Positions 8,557 to 16,411 of a stretch of DNA of 64,000 nucleotides are shown piece after piece. Each line of letters opens with the position of its first letter. The stretch's first letter is position 1. The stretch is from NCBI RefSeq assembly GCF_013284245.2, contig NZ_CP085876.1, positions 5,962,001 through 6,026,000 on the forward strand. The letters run 5' to 3'. The DNA is from Brevibacillus sp. DP1.3A (GTDB taxonomy: Bacteria > Bacillota > Bacilli > Brevibacillales > Brevibacillaceae). The translations under genes were made by a program, and so were the position numbers. Below the pieces are notes generated by a model that was not told the origin of the DNA, ran no database searches, and saw only the letters and a program-made list of their open reading frames with translations.

Positions 8557-9795
8557 TTATGTGCCCTGCAAGGATTTTGCCCGCTCTCTTTCACTTCTCC
8601 TTTGTCGGTACGCTCTCATCCACGACCAGCCTAATATGAGAAACGGAACCAGAACCAACAGGATCAACAGGATGCCGTCCCAAAACTCCCACGAGTGAAG
8701 CGAAGCATTTTTCATGTCGTCAGCGATGATCCAGATAAAATCAAGCGCCATGCGTAGCTGATACTGGACAAAGAACCAGATTCCCCACAACGATCCAATC
8801 AAGTAGACCCAGCTATACCAGCGGATGACTCTTTTCTCATGGTCGGCTACGTACTCCCATTCCTCCTGCTCATCCTGCGTCAAGGAACGGAATTTCGCTT
8901 TTAGAAACAGGCGTGTATTCACCATCAAATTGGAGCATTGGAACTTGGTTGCCAACACGTAATACAAGTCGGTTTGCATGAAAACCATGAACTGAAAGGC
9001 CAAAGCCATGAGCAGGATCACATTCAGCATACGAATGAATGCTTCCATGAAAGGCACAAGCGTTAGCCAGCCTTGATCATTCGCAAACAACAGAATCACA
9101 CCGATTCCTATAAACATCGCATCCCAGGACATTCCCGCCAAAAACGCCCTGTATCTGCGCTGTGGCTCGACGAGAACAATGTTGGACATATTCGTCTCTG
9201 CTACGGCAAAAACAAGTCGATGCCCCAGACCGATGCGACTGCCGATTCCCAATGATCGGGCCGCCATTAAGTGAGCCATCTCATGAAAAAATAGAAAAAC
9301 CCAAGTGGCCACGAAAGAAACCACAACCGAAACCGTCACGGAAGAAGAAACAAAAATATCGGAATAGACCGGGATATACTTGCCCGTAAATACACAAATC
9401 AAAAGACCTGTAAAAAATAAGATACCGTATAATCCAAAGGCAACACGATTAAAGAAAAACTGACCCGTACCCTGCTTGATCCAAGAGAAATGATCCACAA
9501 CCGGTACTGGCTCGTTGACAACTTCTCCATCTACCATGAACACAAATTGATAGGAAGCAATTAAATCTTGTGCAAAGTCAAGCACATCCACAGGTTCGCC
9601 CAACTGTTCTTCCATGATCTTCGCGACTTCATTGATGCTCTTCCCTTCATCCAGCATATCGATGATCTCGACACCAATGGCTGGAAGCACAATGAAATTG
9701 CTGATATCCGTTCGTCCAATGAGGATCTCTTCCTCGTTTTCCGCCCGACGCGCAAGCGGGTGCATCTTGAGAATACTATCTCCCGAGATATTCAA
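8557..9795 (-). CDS. PqqD-like domain fused to M50-type membrane zinc protease
   Basis: This 412-residue membrane protein starts at a TTG (9795) with GGAAGGTG eight bases upstream. Residues 1-90 resemble a PqqD/RiPP-recognition domain (IGRTDISNFIVLPAIGVEIIDML). The rest has several membrane segments with an HExxH metal motif inside one of them (FFHEMAHLMAARSLG). A second acidic site (MQTDLYYVLATKF) matches the layout of site-2-type proteases found in peptide-modification clusters such as YydH of the yyd locus. It sits 36 bases after the ThiF-like gene. The likely role is cleavage or export of a modified peptide (inference). Confidence 0.8.
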   Translation of the reverse strand: MNISGDSILKMHPLARRAENEEEILIGRTDISNFIVLPAIGVEIIDMLDEGKSINEVAKIMEEQLGEPVDVLDFAQDLIASYQFVFMVDGEVVNEPVPVVDHFSWIKQGTGQFFFNRVAFGLYGILFFTGLLICVFTGKYIPVYSDIFVSSSVTVSVVVSFVATWVFLFFHEMAHLMAARSLGIGSRIGLGHRLVFAVAETNMSNIVLVEPQRRYRAFLAGMSWDAMFIGIGVILLFANDQGWLTLVPFMEAFIRMLNVILLMALAFQFMVFMQTDLYYVLATKFQCSNLMVNTRLFLKAKFRSLTQDEQEEWEYVADHEKRVIRWYSWVYLIGSLWGIWFFVQYQLRMALDFIWIIADDMKNASLHSWEFWDGILLILLVLVPFLILGWSWMRAYRQRRSERERAKSLQGT

Positions 9796-9831
9796 TTGAC
9801 AGACACCTTCCTCTCTTACAGGAACGACTCC

Positions 9832-10986
9832 TTACTTTGCGAGCACTTCATTTCTCTTGATATGAAAAATCGGCTCCGTTCCGCTGCCACCCCCGCAAGT
9901 CGGGCATTCGGCTTCATTTCGCTCCCACTCAAAAAACACGCTCTTTTCCAACGTGTTGAAATCGAAAATGATAAATTTGCCCGCTGATTGTACCGGAGCG
10001 ATTCCTGTCAAATACCTGATTGCATCGGAAGCCATCATTCCCGTAATCATCATGGTGTTGGGTGCAATGGTGGCGGTAGGCAGAACAAAGTTGGTATCGA
10101 GTAGCCTTTGGATCAACTGCGGATAGTCCTCGATCTGTGTAGAACGATGCAAATGCATGCAGTCGATACAGCCCGTCTTGCCCGGTTCTACCATGAAGAA
10201 CTGTCCTTCGATGAGGTTGAATCCCCCAGCAATGAACGGGATTTGCAGCTTGGTGCAGGCATGATTCACCCATCTCTGCAAAAAGAAAAAGGGCTGATCG
10301 GCTGCGAGCATCACGAGGTCACTTCCCGCAATAACCCGCTCCACGTCTTCGCTAGACTTGATTTGCATCGTCTCTGTTTCAATCAATACCTCAGAATGAA
10401 GCCTTCCGATGAAATCACGTGCCGCTTCCACCTTCAGACGACCAATATCATGCTCGTTAAAGACCATTTGCCTGTTCAAATTGCTGAGCTCTACTCTATC
10501 AAAATCCACGAGCTTGATATGCTGGATTCCCGCTCCTACCAGATTGACCAGTAGCGTAGAGCCAAAGGCACCCATCCCTAAGATCGTCACTTTTTTTCTA
10601 CTTACCTGTTCCTGTAGCTCGCTTGGACTTTGATTGAGATCGGTAAACAAGGAGAAGTAGCGGATATTCGCTTTATATCTTTCCTTTTGTTCCGAAGTCA
10701 GAACCGAAGCCTCTTCTTTTGCCTGATCCATCAGGAAGCCCAATCCACTCAGTGATTCCACTGCTTCCGATATTTCTTCATACGTAATTTCGGGGTAATC
10801 GACAACCAATAATGTATGTATTTCACCGACAGTACGAGTGCCATCCATCAGTTTGATCATCTTGCGGATGGACCCATTCTCGTCTTCCAATTCGAAGGTA
10901 TAGCCAGGAGCCTCTCCCAAGCGGATCATCTGCTCTGTCACTTCATAGACGGGATGCACTGGTTTAAATAAAGGACGACGTTCCAT
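9832..10986 (-). CDS. ThiF/MoeB/E1-like adenylyltransferase with N-terminal PqqD-like domain
   Basis: The 384-residue protein has an N-terminal PqqD-like region (about 1-85) and an E1-like fold. Visible motifs are the nucleotide site GMGAFGSTLLVNLVGAG, the acidic VDFDRVE, the Arg finger NLNRQ and two zinc CxxC pairs (GCIDC, CPTC). Family members adenylate a carboxylate, usually the C-terminus of a peptide or ubiquitin-like protein. MccB of microcin C acts on a seven-residue peptide. The ATG at 10986 follows GGGAGGTG. It lies just after the 18-codon peptide gene and its terminator, which makes that peptide the obvious substrate candidate. The exact chemistry cannot be read from the sequence. 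Confidence 0.85.
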   Translation of the reverse strand: MERRPLFKPVHPVYEVTEQMIRLGEAPGYTFELEDENGSIRKMIKLMDGTRTVGEIHTLLVVDYPEITYEEISEAVESLSGLGFLMDQAKEEASVLTSEQKERYKANIRYFSLFTDLNQSPSELQEQVSRKKVTILGMGAFGSTLLVNLVGAGIQHIKLVDFDRVELSNLNRQMVFNEHDIGRLKVEAARDFIGRLHSEVLIETETMQIKSSEDVERVIAGSDLVMLAADQPFFFLQRWVNHACTKLQIPFIAGGFNLIEGQFFMVEPGKTGCIDCMHLHRSTQIEDYPQLIQRLLDTNFVLPTATIAPNTMMITGMMASDAIRYLTGIAPVQSAGKFIIFDFNTLEKSVFFEWERNEAECPTCGGGSGTEPIFHIKRNEVLAK

Positions 10987-11035
10987 AAAAACACCTCCCA
11001 ATAGTGGGGTTCGCTAACCCGGCTCATTTTAGATG

Positions 11036-11065
11036 AAAAAAGGGAATAGCTCGTGTGCTATTCCC
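11036..11065 (-). terminator. Intrinsic terminator between peptide gene and ThiF-like gene
   Basis: A nine-base-pair stem, GGGAATAGC with GCTATTCCC (11042-11065), is followed on the minus strand by six T (11036-11041). It lies 18 bases after the peptide stop. Partial readthrough would give much peptide mRNA and little enzyme mRNA, as is usual in RiPP operons. Confidence 0.85.
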
Positions 11066-11082
11066 CCCTCTTTTTAAGAGAA

Positions 11083-11139
11083 TTAAGCTGCTACTGCAGT
11101 AGTGCGAACGCTTTCAACTTTTTTCGCTTGGATTTTCAT
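11083..11139 (-). CDS. 18-residue peptide gene, candidate RiPP precursor
   Basis: The reading frame encodes MKIQAKKVESVRTTAVAA. It has a very strong ribosome site (GAGGAGGAA, seven bases before ATG) and a perfect TATAAT box 43 bases upstream. A terminator lies just downstream, and an E1-like enzyme plus a protease, both with PqqD-like domains, follow on the same strand. The peptide has a basic N-terminal half and a small-residue TTAVAA tail. Its size recalls microcin-C-type precursors, but it lacks their terminal Asn. No homologue is known to me. The alternative is a regulatory leader peptide, but no amino-acid run typical of attenuators is present. Confidence 0.7.
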   Translation of the reverse strand: MKIQAKKVESVRTTAVAA

Positions 11140-11181
11140 GGATAGTTCCTCCTCTCTATGATCGAAAATTAAGACAAGTTC

Positions 11182-11187
11182 ATTATA
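11182..11187 (-). promoter_or_regulatory. Consensus -10 box for the peptide gene
   Basis: TATAAT on the minus strand, 43 bases before the peptide ATG, sits in a very AT-rich stretch. No good -35 is evident at 17 bases (the region reads TTGTAG at a 20-base spacing), so an activator or an UP-type element may contribute. Confidence 0.5.
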
Positions 11188-11344
11188 TTTCATAAATTTA
11201 CAGAAATCTACAAATATTAGCAAAAAATTATATATTTTGATAATATTTGACTATTTATTTCGTAAGCAATAGGATTTTCCTTCCATTTTCTATAAAAAAT
11301 CTTAAAATTCCTTCTCTTTGGGAAAAGATTATATTGTCATGTAA

Positions 11345-11467
11345 GGTCCACTCGATTTGGAGAAAGAATTGAAAGCTATCCCAAAAGAACTGACTCTTGT
11401 AATCAAGGAGCAAGTGAAAGAAAACAAAGATAGCAACTGGAGCGCGACCATTCCCTTGAAAAACTAA
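11345..11467 (+). pseudogene. C-terminal remnant of an unidentified protein
   Basis: Forty codons directly after a TAA read LDLEKELKAIPKELTLVIKE and end in WSATIPLKN, a convincing protein tail with no start or ribosome site. The pattern resembles the beta-rich C-terminal ends of secreted or anti-sigma-linked proteins (DUF4179/DUF5643-like), but this is only an impression. The AT-rich stretch from 11188 to 11344 holds nothing else I can support. Confidence 0.4.
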
Positions 11468-11477
11468 AGCGGACATG

Positions 11478-11520
11478 AAAAACCACCTCGCCCAATCATA
11501 AGTTGGGGAGGTGGTTTTTT
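11478..11520. terminator. Bidirectional terminator at the pcrB end
   Basis: AAACCACCTC pairs with GAGGTGGTTT around a short inner stem (CCCAA/TTGGG). T-runs lie on both sides. It serves pcrB on the minus strand and formerly the gene remnant on the plus strand. Confidence 0.85.
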
Positions 11521-12214
11521 AGTTGCTTGTTCTCTTAACGGCCTTCACAGTAGCCAATGCAGCAGCTAGATCGTCATAGATGACATTCCCTACGACAACC
11601 GTATCTGCAATCGCAGCCATTTCTGCCGCTTGCTCTGGGTTACGAATCCCGCCGCCATAAAAGAGGTGGGCTTCGCCCGCGCCTGCTTTGGCAGCCTTTA
11701 CGATTGCCGGATCGCCGTATGTACCGCTGTACTCCATGTAGACAATCGGCAAACGACAAATATTCGTCGCTACCTGTGCGTACGCTTTGGCCTGCGAAGC
11801 ATCCGCAATCGGACGTGCTTTCGTCAGCTGTGCTACGCCCGCGTCTGGATTGGCGATGATATATCCTTCTGTAATGATCTCATCCCAATGAATATAAGCG
11901 CCAAACGCTTGAAGCCCCGATACATGCGGAGCAAAAATCCAGTCTGGATCGCCAGCGTTCAGTACGAGCGGGATCAAGTACGAATCAAATCCCGGCACAA
12001 CCGCATCCAGCGAAGAAATCTCCAAGACAGCTGGTACTGCGTAACGACGTAATCGCGACATCAATTCGAGTGTATTGTCATAGGTCACACCGTATGTGCC
12101 GCCTACAATGATCGCATCTGTTCCGGACTCGCAAATCGCCTCCAAGGCCTCGTCATCGATTGTTTTATCCGGGTCTAGTTTAAATGTATGGCGCCAGCCA
12201 CGATAGTCAATCAA
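11519..12214 (-). CDS. pcrB: Heptaprenylglyceryl phosphate synthase (PcrB)
   Basis: This TIM-barrel enzyme joins glycerol-1-phosphate to a long prenyl diphosphate, making an archaeal-like ether lipid precursor found in Bacillales. The 231 residues show the family start DYRGWRHTFKLDPDK, IIVGGTYGVTYDN, the substrate stretch YMEYSGTYGDP and the phosphate-binding LFYGGGIRNPEQA. It lies 17 bases after yerC and follows the Bacillus order yerB-yerC-pcrB, although pcrA and ligA are not downstream here. The stop codon lies at the edge of the shared terminator. Confidence 0.95.
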   Translation of the reverse strand: MIDYRGWRHTFKLDPDKTIDDEALEAICESGTDAIIVGGTYGVTYDNTLELMSRLRRYAVPAVLEISSLDAVVPGFDSYLIPLVLNAGDPDWIFAPHVSGLQAFGAYIHWDEIITEGYIIANPDAGVAQLTKARPIADASQAKAYAQVATNICRLPIVYMEYSGTYGDPAIVKAAKAGAGEAHLFYGGGIRNPEQAAEMAAIADTVVVGNVIYDDLAAALATVKAVKRTSN

Positions 12215-12231
12215 CGTTGCCTGCCTCCTAG

Positions 12232-12531
12232 CTATTTTCCGATCCGCTCAAGCGCCATCTGGTATCCATCATTTCCATAGTTCAAACAGCGTTTGACGCG
12301 GGAAATGGTCGCCGTACTTGCGCCAGTCTCTGCTTCAATCTGATTGTAAGTAAAGCCTTTGCGGAGCATTCTCGCCACTTCCAGGCGCTGTGCGAGCGAC
12401 TGCATTTCGTTCACCGTGCACAGATCGTCAAAAAATTGATAGCACTCTTCCATCGTTTCTAGGGAAAGAACAGCTTCAAACAACTGTTCGAGCCCTTTTC
12501 CTTTTAATTTTTCCAATTGCATGTCTGTCAC
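12232..12531 (-). CDS. yerC: TrpR-like YerC/YecD family DNA-binding protein
   Basis: The small 99-residue helix-turn-helix protein has the Trp-repressor-like motif EVARMLRKGFTYNQIEAETGASTATISRVKRCL, whose recognition helix is at about 63-82. YerC proteins sit next to pcrB in Bacillales and their target is not well established. The location directly upstream of pcrB and downstream of yerB suggests a shared transcript. Confidence 0.9.
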   Translation of the reverse strand: MTDMQLEKLKGKGLEQLFEAVLSLETMEECYQFFDDLCTVNEMQSLAQRLEVARMLRKGFTYNQIEAETGASTATISRVKRCLNYGNDGYQMALERIGK

Positions 12532-12642
12532 CTCTGTTATATAGTCCGTCTTTCGAGCGGTTTCTCACTGTACAATTTTTAAGCACTAAAGCTTTCAACA
12601 ATTATCTTAGAAGAAACCGCCTTCATCCGCAAGCCCTAATCC

Positions 12643-13698
12643 TTACTGGAACTTGAGCGACTTCGACAGACCCGGTGAGGTCGACAATATCGCCACCCAT
12701 GTATTTCCTGGCAAAAGTGGTGCTTCTTGCGTCAAAGCTGCGTCCTCATAGGCACGGATGACACCATTACTGCGCTTCCATTTGACCTTGCGCGCTTTTC
12801 CTTGCTGGAATAAATAACCGTCCCCCGGGCCGATTACATCGACCGATAGACGCCCTTCTTTATCCAGCACGCGGTGTTTGGCGGAGATGACCAACAGATT
12901 GGTCGTGGACAACTGTTTCTTGTCACTCAAGTCCAAGTGCGGCTTGCCTGCCGTAAAGCGCATGTATTTCTTTTGCTCGGCATCATAGGTAAAAGCAGCT
13001 TTATTCAATGAGTGGAAAGTCAGATCAACCTGTGTAGCAGGCTCGCTTTCCTTGATCTCAGCATCCTCCGGCAGGAACGTGAAGTGAGGCACCTCTGCCG
13101 ATTGACGCATCCCTTTATCCTGCATCGCTTTTTCCAAGAGCTCTGGCTTGGTGTACAGGTTATGTGGCATTTTACGGAATTTTTCTCGCCAAAAGTATTG
13201 ACCGTTCGGGATTTCATCCAGATGGCTGAGGTCTTTTCGCGCCAAGGTTTCCAGCGCATCCGGACTACCTCCCGCGTGGACGAGGACCGCATCAAAACCA
13301 GTCCCGATCTGGATAAAATAAGGACGGATACTGCGGACGGGTCCAATTACTTCCGGTTTTTGGCTTTGGAATATCGCAAGAAAGCGGGTCATTTCCCCTT
13401 CGGACAATACCTCATAAATCATGTCCGCTTTGTTGACGCCTGTTTGTGGACGGGCGGGCGGAGCGTTGTTGATCATTACCATGATCGGTCGTTTGCTTCC
13501 CAGGTTTTCGTGACTGCCAAGTCCTGTCATCGGTGCCTTATACGCATACTCGATGGGCTGATTCGTTTCCGATGGCGTTTGCACAATCGGATCAGGTATC
13601 TGCGGACTAGGTTGGGTGTCCACCGGCTTTTGAGCGCAGGCCGTCGTTACGAGCATGAAGGCTAGTACCATGAGAGACGATTTGACTGTTCGTTTCAT
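12643..13698 (-). CDS. yerB: DUF3048 lipoprotein (YerB)
   Basis: This secreted lipoprotein of unknown biochemical function is 351 residues from the ATG at 13698. That start follows GGAAAGGAGCG and gives a clean signal peptide with lipobox (VTTACAQK). A longer in-frame start at 13815 has no ribosome site and would bury the signal. Family motifs are RPIMVMINNAPPARPQTG, DMIYEVLSEGEMTRFLAIF and GPVRSIRPYF. The order with yerC and pcrB is conserved in Bacillus. Confidence 0.88.
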   Translation of the reverse strand: MKRTVKSSLMVLAFMLVTTACAQKPVDTQPSPQIPDPIVQTPSETNQPIEYAYKAPMTGLGSHENLGSKRPIMVMINNAPPARPQTGVNKADMIYEVLSEGEMTRFLAIFQSQKPEVIGPVRSIRPYFIQIGTGFDAVLVHAGGSPDALETLARKDLSHLDEIPNGQYFWREKFRKMPHNLYTKPELLEKAMQDKGMRQSAEVPHFTFLPEDAEIKESEPATQVDLTFHSLNKAAFTYDAEQKKYMRFTAGKPHLDLSDKKQLSTTNLLVISAKHRVLDKEGRLSVDVIGPGDGYLFQQGKARKVKWKRSNGVIRAYEDAALTQEAPLLPGNTWVAILSTSPGLSKSLKFQ

Positions 13699-13831
13699 AT
13701 GAATCGCTCCTTTCCATCTCTCGTTGTCTTTTTTTCCCTGTTTCTTTTTCCAGAAGGATACAGGGGAATCCTGCTTCCACACGTTTTCCACGATTCTCAT
13801 ACGTCCGTGCCACACATCTCGTTTTTGGCTA

Positions 13832-13840
13832 TGCTACAAT
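13832..13840 (+). promoter_or_regulatory. Extended -10 promoter for the two-component operon
   Basis: TGCTACAAT fits the extended -10 pattern TGnTAnAAT and lies 38 bases before the ATG at 13878. No strong -35 is visible, which is normal for this promoter class. Confidence 0.45.
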
Positions 13841-13877
13841 ACTGATATAAAACAGATGCAAAGCGAGGCCGAAATCT

Positions 13878-14579
13878 ATGAATACTCCCTACCTCGTCTA
13901 TCTGGTGGACGATGAAACGAACCTGTTGGAGTTGCTGCAATCGTATTTGCAAAGTGCCGGATTGCAGGTGAAAGCGTTTTCTAGTGGCAAGGACGTCTTG
14001 CCGTTACTTGATGAAGAAACACAGCCACATTTGTGGATATTGGACATCATGATGCCCGACATCGACGGCTATGAGCTCTTGCGTCTCATTCGTGAAAAAT
14101 CAAATGTCCCGATCATCTTCATCTCCGCTCGCGATCAAGATGTCGATAAAATCATCGGACTGGAACTGGGCAGCGACGACTACTTGGCGAAGCCTTTTCT
14201 ACCACGCGAACTGGTCATCCGTGCGAAAAAGCTGCTACAGCGCACCTATGAAAAGCCCGGTGCCACTGCTTCCTCTACCCAAACTTTCCAAGATTGGGTA
14301 ACCGTTGATCCTTATATGATCTCAGAAAAAGGCAGACAAGTAAAAGAAGGCGACGAACTCATTGATTTAACCACAAAAGAATTCGAGCTTATCGTCTACC
14401 TTTTACACAATCAAGGCCTGGCTTTAAATCGCGAGCAGATTCTGACCTCCATCTGGGGGGAAGACTACATCGGCTCAGACAGGGCTGTCGATGACTTGGT
14501 GAAGCGCATCCGCAAAAAAATGCCCAAGTTTCCATTGGAGACGGTTTATGGCTTCGGCTACCGAATGACACGTATATGA
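13878..14579 (+). CDS. OmpR/PhoB-family response regulator
   Basis: The cytoplasmic transcription factor is 233 residues long. Its receiver domain has DDE near the N-terminus, phospho-acceptor Asp in LWILDIMMPDIDG and the lysine in DYLAKPF. The winged-helix domain is at about 140-233 (LTTKEFELIVYLLHNQG, VYGFGYRM). The stop overlaps the kinase start by four bases (ATGA). No nearby transporter suggests a target, so the signal remains unknown. Confidence 0.92.
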   Translation: MNTPYLVYLVDDETNLLELLQSYLQSAGLQVKAFSSGKDVLPLLDEETQPHLWILDIMMPDIDGYELLRLIREKSNVPIIFISARDQDVDKIIGLELGSDDYLAKPFLPRELVIRAKKLLQRTYEKPGATASSTQTFQDWVTVDPYMISEKGRQVKEGDELIDLTTKEFELIVYLLHNQGLALNREQILTSIWGEDYIGSDRAVDDLVKRIRKKMPKFPLETVYGFGYRMTRI

Positions 14580-15985
14580 GCAAATTCCGGCTGAAAAACC
14601 TGCCGATATCCAGGCAAATCCTCATTTTGTTCATGATCCTGACAAGCGTCCTCGGGGTTGGCCTTGGTATCGGGTATCCACTGGCTGTCAAACAGTATCT
14701 GGTATCCAACACCTACTCGCTCTTGGAAGATGAGTTTTACACATTATCTCAGCATATCTCCTTCAATGAGCATAATGAGCTGCTGCCTGTTCCGGCTGCG
14801 GCCCCTTACTTTTTACAGCTCTTGCTCCAACGTTATGAGTACTCATTTGATATGATCGTCTATGCTGAAAACGGACGAGAGCTGGGCAGCCGAAGCAATG
14901 GCCGCATTCCGTACGAGGATGCCAAGGAGTTGTTCCAACAAGCCGCCTCGTATCCAAGCAACAAGCTCCAGCATGGTTCGTTGGACCGTGGAGCCGAGAG
15001 CTATTTGTTCGTCAGCAAAAAAATGGATTACCACGGCTTTCCCTACTACATGGTGCTCTTCTCCAAGGAACAGGAGCTCAACCAGATCAACTCGATTTTG
15101 ACACGTCAGTTTTTGTTCATTTTTGGTCTGCTGCTGCTCGTAAGCTGGTTGTTGGCCGTGTGGTTTAGCGGGTATTTGAGCAGACCGCTGCGCACTCTTG
15201 AAGAGCTGTGTAAAAAAATCGCTCGTCGTCAGTTCGATATCCCGCTTACGATGGATCGCGGAGATGAGATCGGACAGCTCGCCCGCTCTTTCGATATGAT
15301 GAAAAACCAACTGAAGGAATACGACGAGTCGCAGCAACATTTTGTCCAAAATATTTCCCATGAGCTCAAAACACCAATCATGGCGATTCAAGGATACACG
15401 CAAGGCCTCATAGAAGGCGTCTTCCAGGGCCCTCAGGCTGAAAAAGGGCTTTCCATCATCATGGAAGAGAGCAAGCGCCTCGAAAAGGTCGTCGGACAGC
15501 TCTTGTACATCACGAAGATCGAGTCTGTCTCTCAAATGATGCAAGTCGACCGTGTCGACCTGTCAGAGATGATGCACCTGTTGAAGCAGCGACTCTCTGT
15601 GCTCAATCCGCAAATCGAGTGGGAGTTAAATCTGGCACCCGACTTGATCGTGGAGGGAGACGGTGAGCAATTGAGCACTGCGTTCGTCAATATCATGGAA
15701 AATCAACTGCGCTACGCCAAAAGCCGACTTACCATCACAGGGAGACTCGCAGGAAAAAGCGTCGTCATCGCGATTTCCAATGATGGACCGCCTATTGAGG
15801 AGGCGCTACTGCCGAATTTGTTCCAGCGTTTCCGCAAAGGAAAGTCGGGCAAGCATGGGCTTGGACTCGCGATTGCCCGTGCCGTCTTGGAAGCACATAA
15901 AGGAACGATCGATGCCCGCAACGATCCAGATGGACCTTGCTTTACGATGATCGTACCCGTTGAATTTAAAGGCCGATTGAACTGA
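14576..15985 (+). CDS. Membrane sensor histidine kinase
   Basis: The 469-residue kinase has a membrane segment at about 12-40, an extracellular sensor of roughly 140 residues and a second membrane segment at about 180-200. HAMP, H box (NISHELKTPIMAIQGY), N box (STAFVNIMENQLRYA) and G box (HGLGLAIARAV) follow. It is the partner of the regulator encoded just upstream, with which it overlaps by four bases. A terminator follows within 30 bases, so the operon holds only these two genes. Confidence 0.93.
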   Translation: MSKFRLKNLPISRQILILFMILTSVLGVGLGIGYPLAVKQYLVSNTYSLLEDEFYTLSQHISFNEHNELLPVPAAAPYFLQLLLQRYEYSFDMIVYAENGRELGSRSNGRIPYEDAKELFQQAASYPSNKLQHGSLDRGAESYLFVSKKMDYHGFPYYMVLFSKEQELNQINSILTRQFLFIFGLLLLVSWLLAVWFSGYLSRPLRTLEELCKKIARRQFDIPLTMDRGDEIGQLARSFDMMKNQLKEYDESQQHFVQNISHELKTPIMAIQGYTQGLIEGVFQGPQAEKGLSIIMEESKRLEKVVGQLLYITKIESVSQMMQVDRVDLSEMMHLLKQRLSVLNPQIEWELNLAPDLIVEGDGEQLSTAFVNIMENQLRYAKSRLTITGRLAGKSVVIAISNDGPPIEEALLPNLFQRFRKGKSGKHGLGLAIARAVLEAHKGTIDARNDPDGPCFTMIVPVEFKGRLN

Positions 15986-15987
15986 TA

Positions 15988-16013
15988 GGAGGGGACCCTT
16001 GTCCTCTCTTTTT
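15988..16013 (+). terminator. Terminator of the two-component operon
   Basis: GAGGGGAC pairs with GTCCTCTC (one G-T pair) over a CCTT loop and is followed by TTTTTC. It lies three bases past the kinase stop. Confidence 0.75.
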
Positions 16014-16018
16014 CTATT

Positions 16019-16259
16019 CTAAAGGAGAAATTCAATAAAGGCGTAGGAAGATACCGTGACAAAACCGAGCTTCTCATACACGTGTACCGACCCCTTTTTG
16101 CCGATGATGAAATGGCATCCCTTTTAAGCAAGACCCGATGGCGGTTCCTTCTCCTTGGACGCTGTCCGTTACGATGACGCTCCTGTCCGTTCGCAAGTAC
16201 ATATTCTTGTATAAAATGTACGAATCTTCTAACAAAATTCGTTCTAAAGGTGGCGTAGT
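16019..16259 (-). pseudogene. Degraded GNAT-family acetyltransferase
   Basis: Two minus-strand frames together give a GNAT core. One reads RSVIVTDSVQGEGTAIG, the acetyl-CoA loop region. The other, after a frame change near 16115, reads GSVHVYEKLGFVTVSSYAF and ends in a stop at 16019-16021. The N-terminal third is missing, with an in-frame stop at 16260-16262. This accounts for most of the space between 15986 and 16411. The rest is the terminator and the guaB promoter. Confidence 0.65.
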
Positions 16260-16313
16260 TCATGACCTGTTCGCAATTTTAGCAAAGAAATCACTCCTTC
16301 TAACGATTCCCTA

Positions 16314-16342
16314 TTGACGTTGTCGTACTTCGCGGTTAACAT
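16314..16342 (+). promoter_or_regulatory. Sigma-A-type promoter of the IMP dehydrogenase gene
   Basis: TTGACG (16314-16319), a 17-base spacer and TAACAT (16337-16342) lie 70 bases before the GTG start. I see no purine riboswitch in the leader. Confidence 0.6.
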
Positions 16343-16411
16343 GGTAAAAATTTCTCTATTAAAGAGGCAGTTCAAAAAATCGAGACCAACTTCACCTAGG
16401 AGGAGAGAATC

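Noticed and set aside
11255..11476. Minus-strand open frame of 73 codons upstream of the peptide gene
   Set aside because: Phe- and Leu-rich shadow of the plus-strand remnant at 11345, no ribosome site, ends in AT-rich promoter sequence.
14843..15544. Minus-strand open frame of 233 codons
   Set aside because: Antisense to the histidine kinase, no start signal and no recognisable domain.
15712..16263. Minus-strand open frame of 183 codons
   Set aside because: It runs through the kinase gene in reverse. Only the region past 16019 resembles a protein (GNAT), and that is in other frames, so it is described as a pseudogene.
16260..16411. Purine riboswitch before the IMP dehydrogenase gene
   Set aside because: The leader is short and lacks the conserved three-way-junction bases; an ordinary sigma-A promoter explains it.
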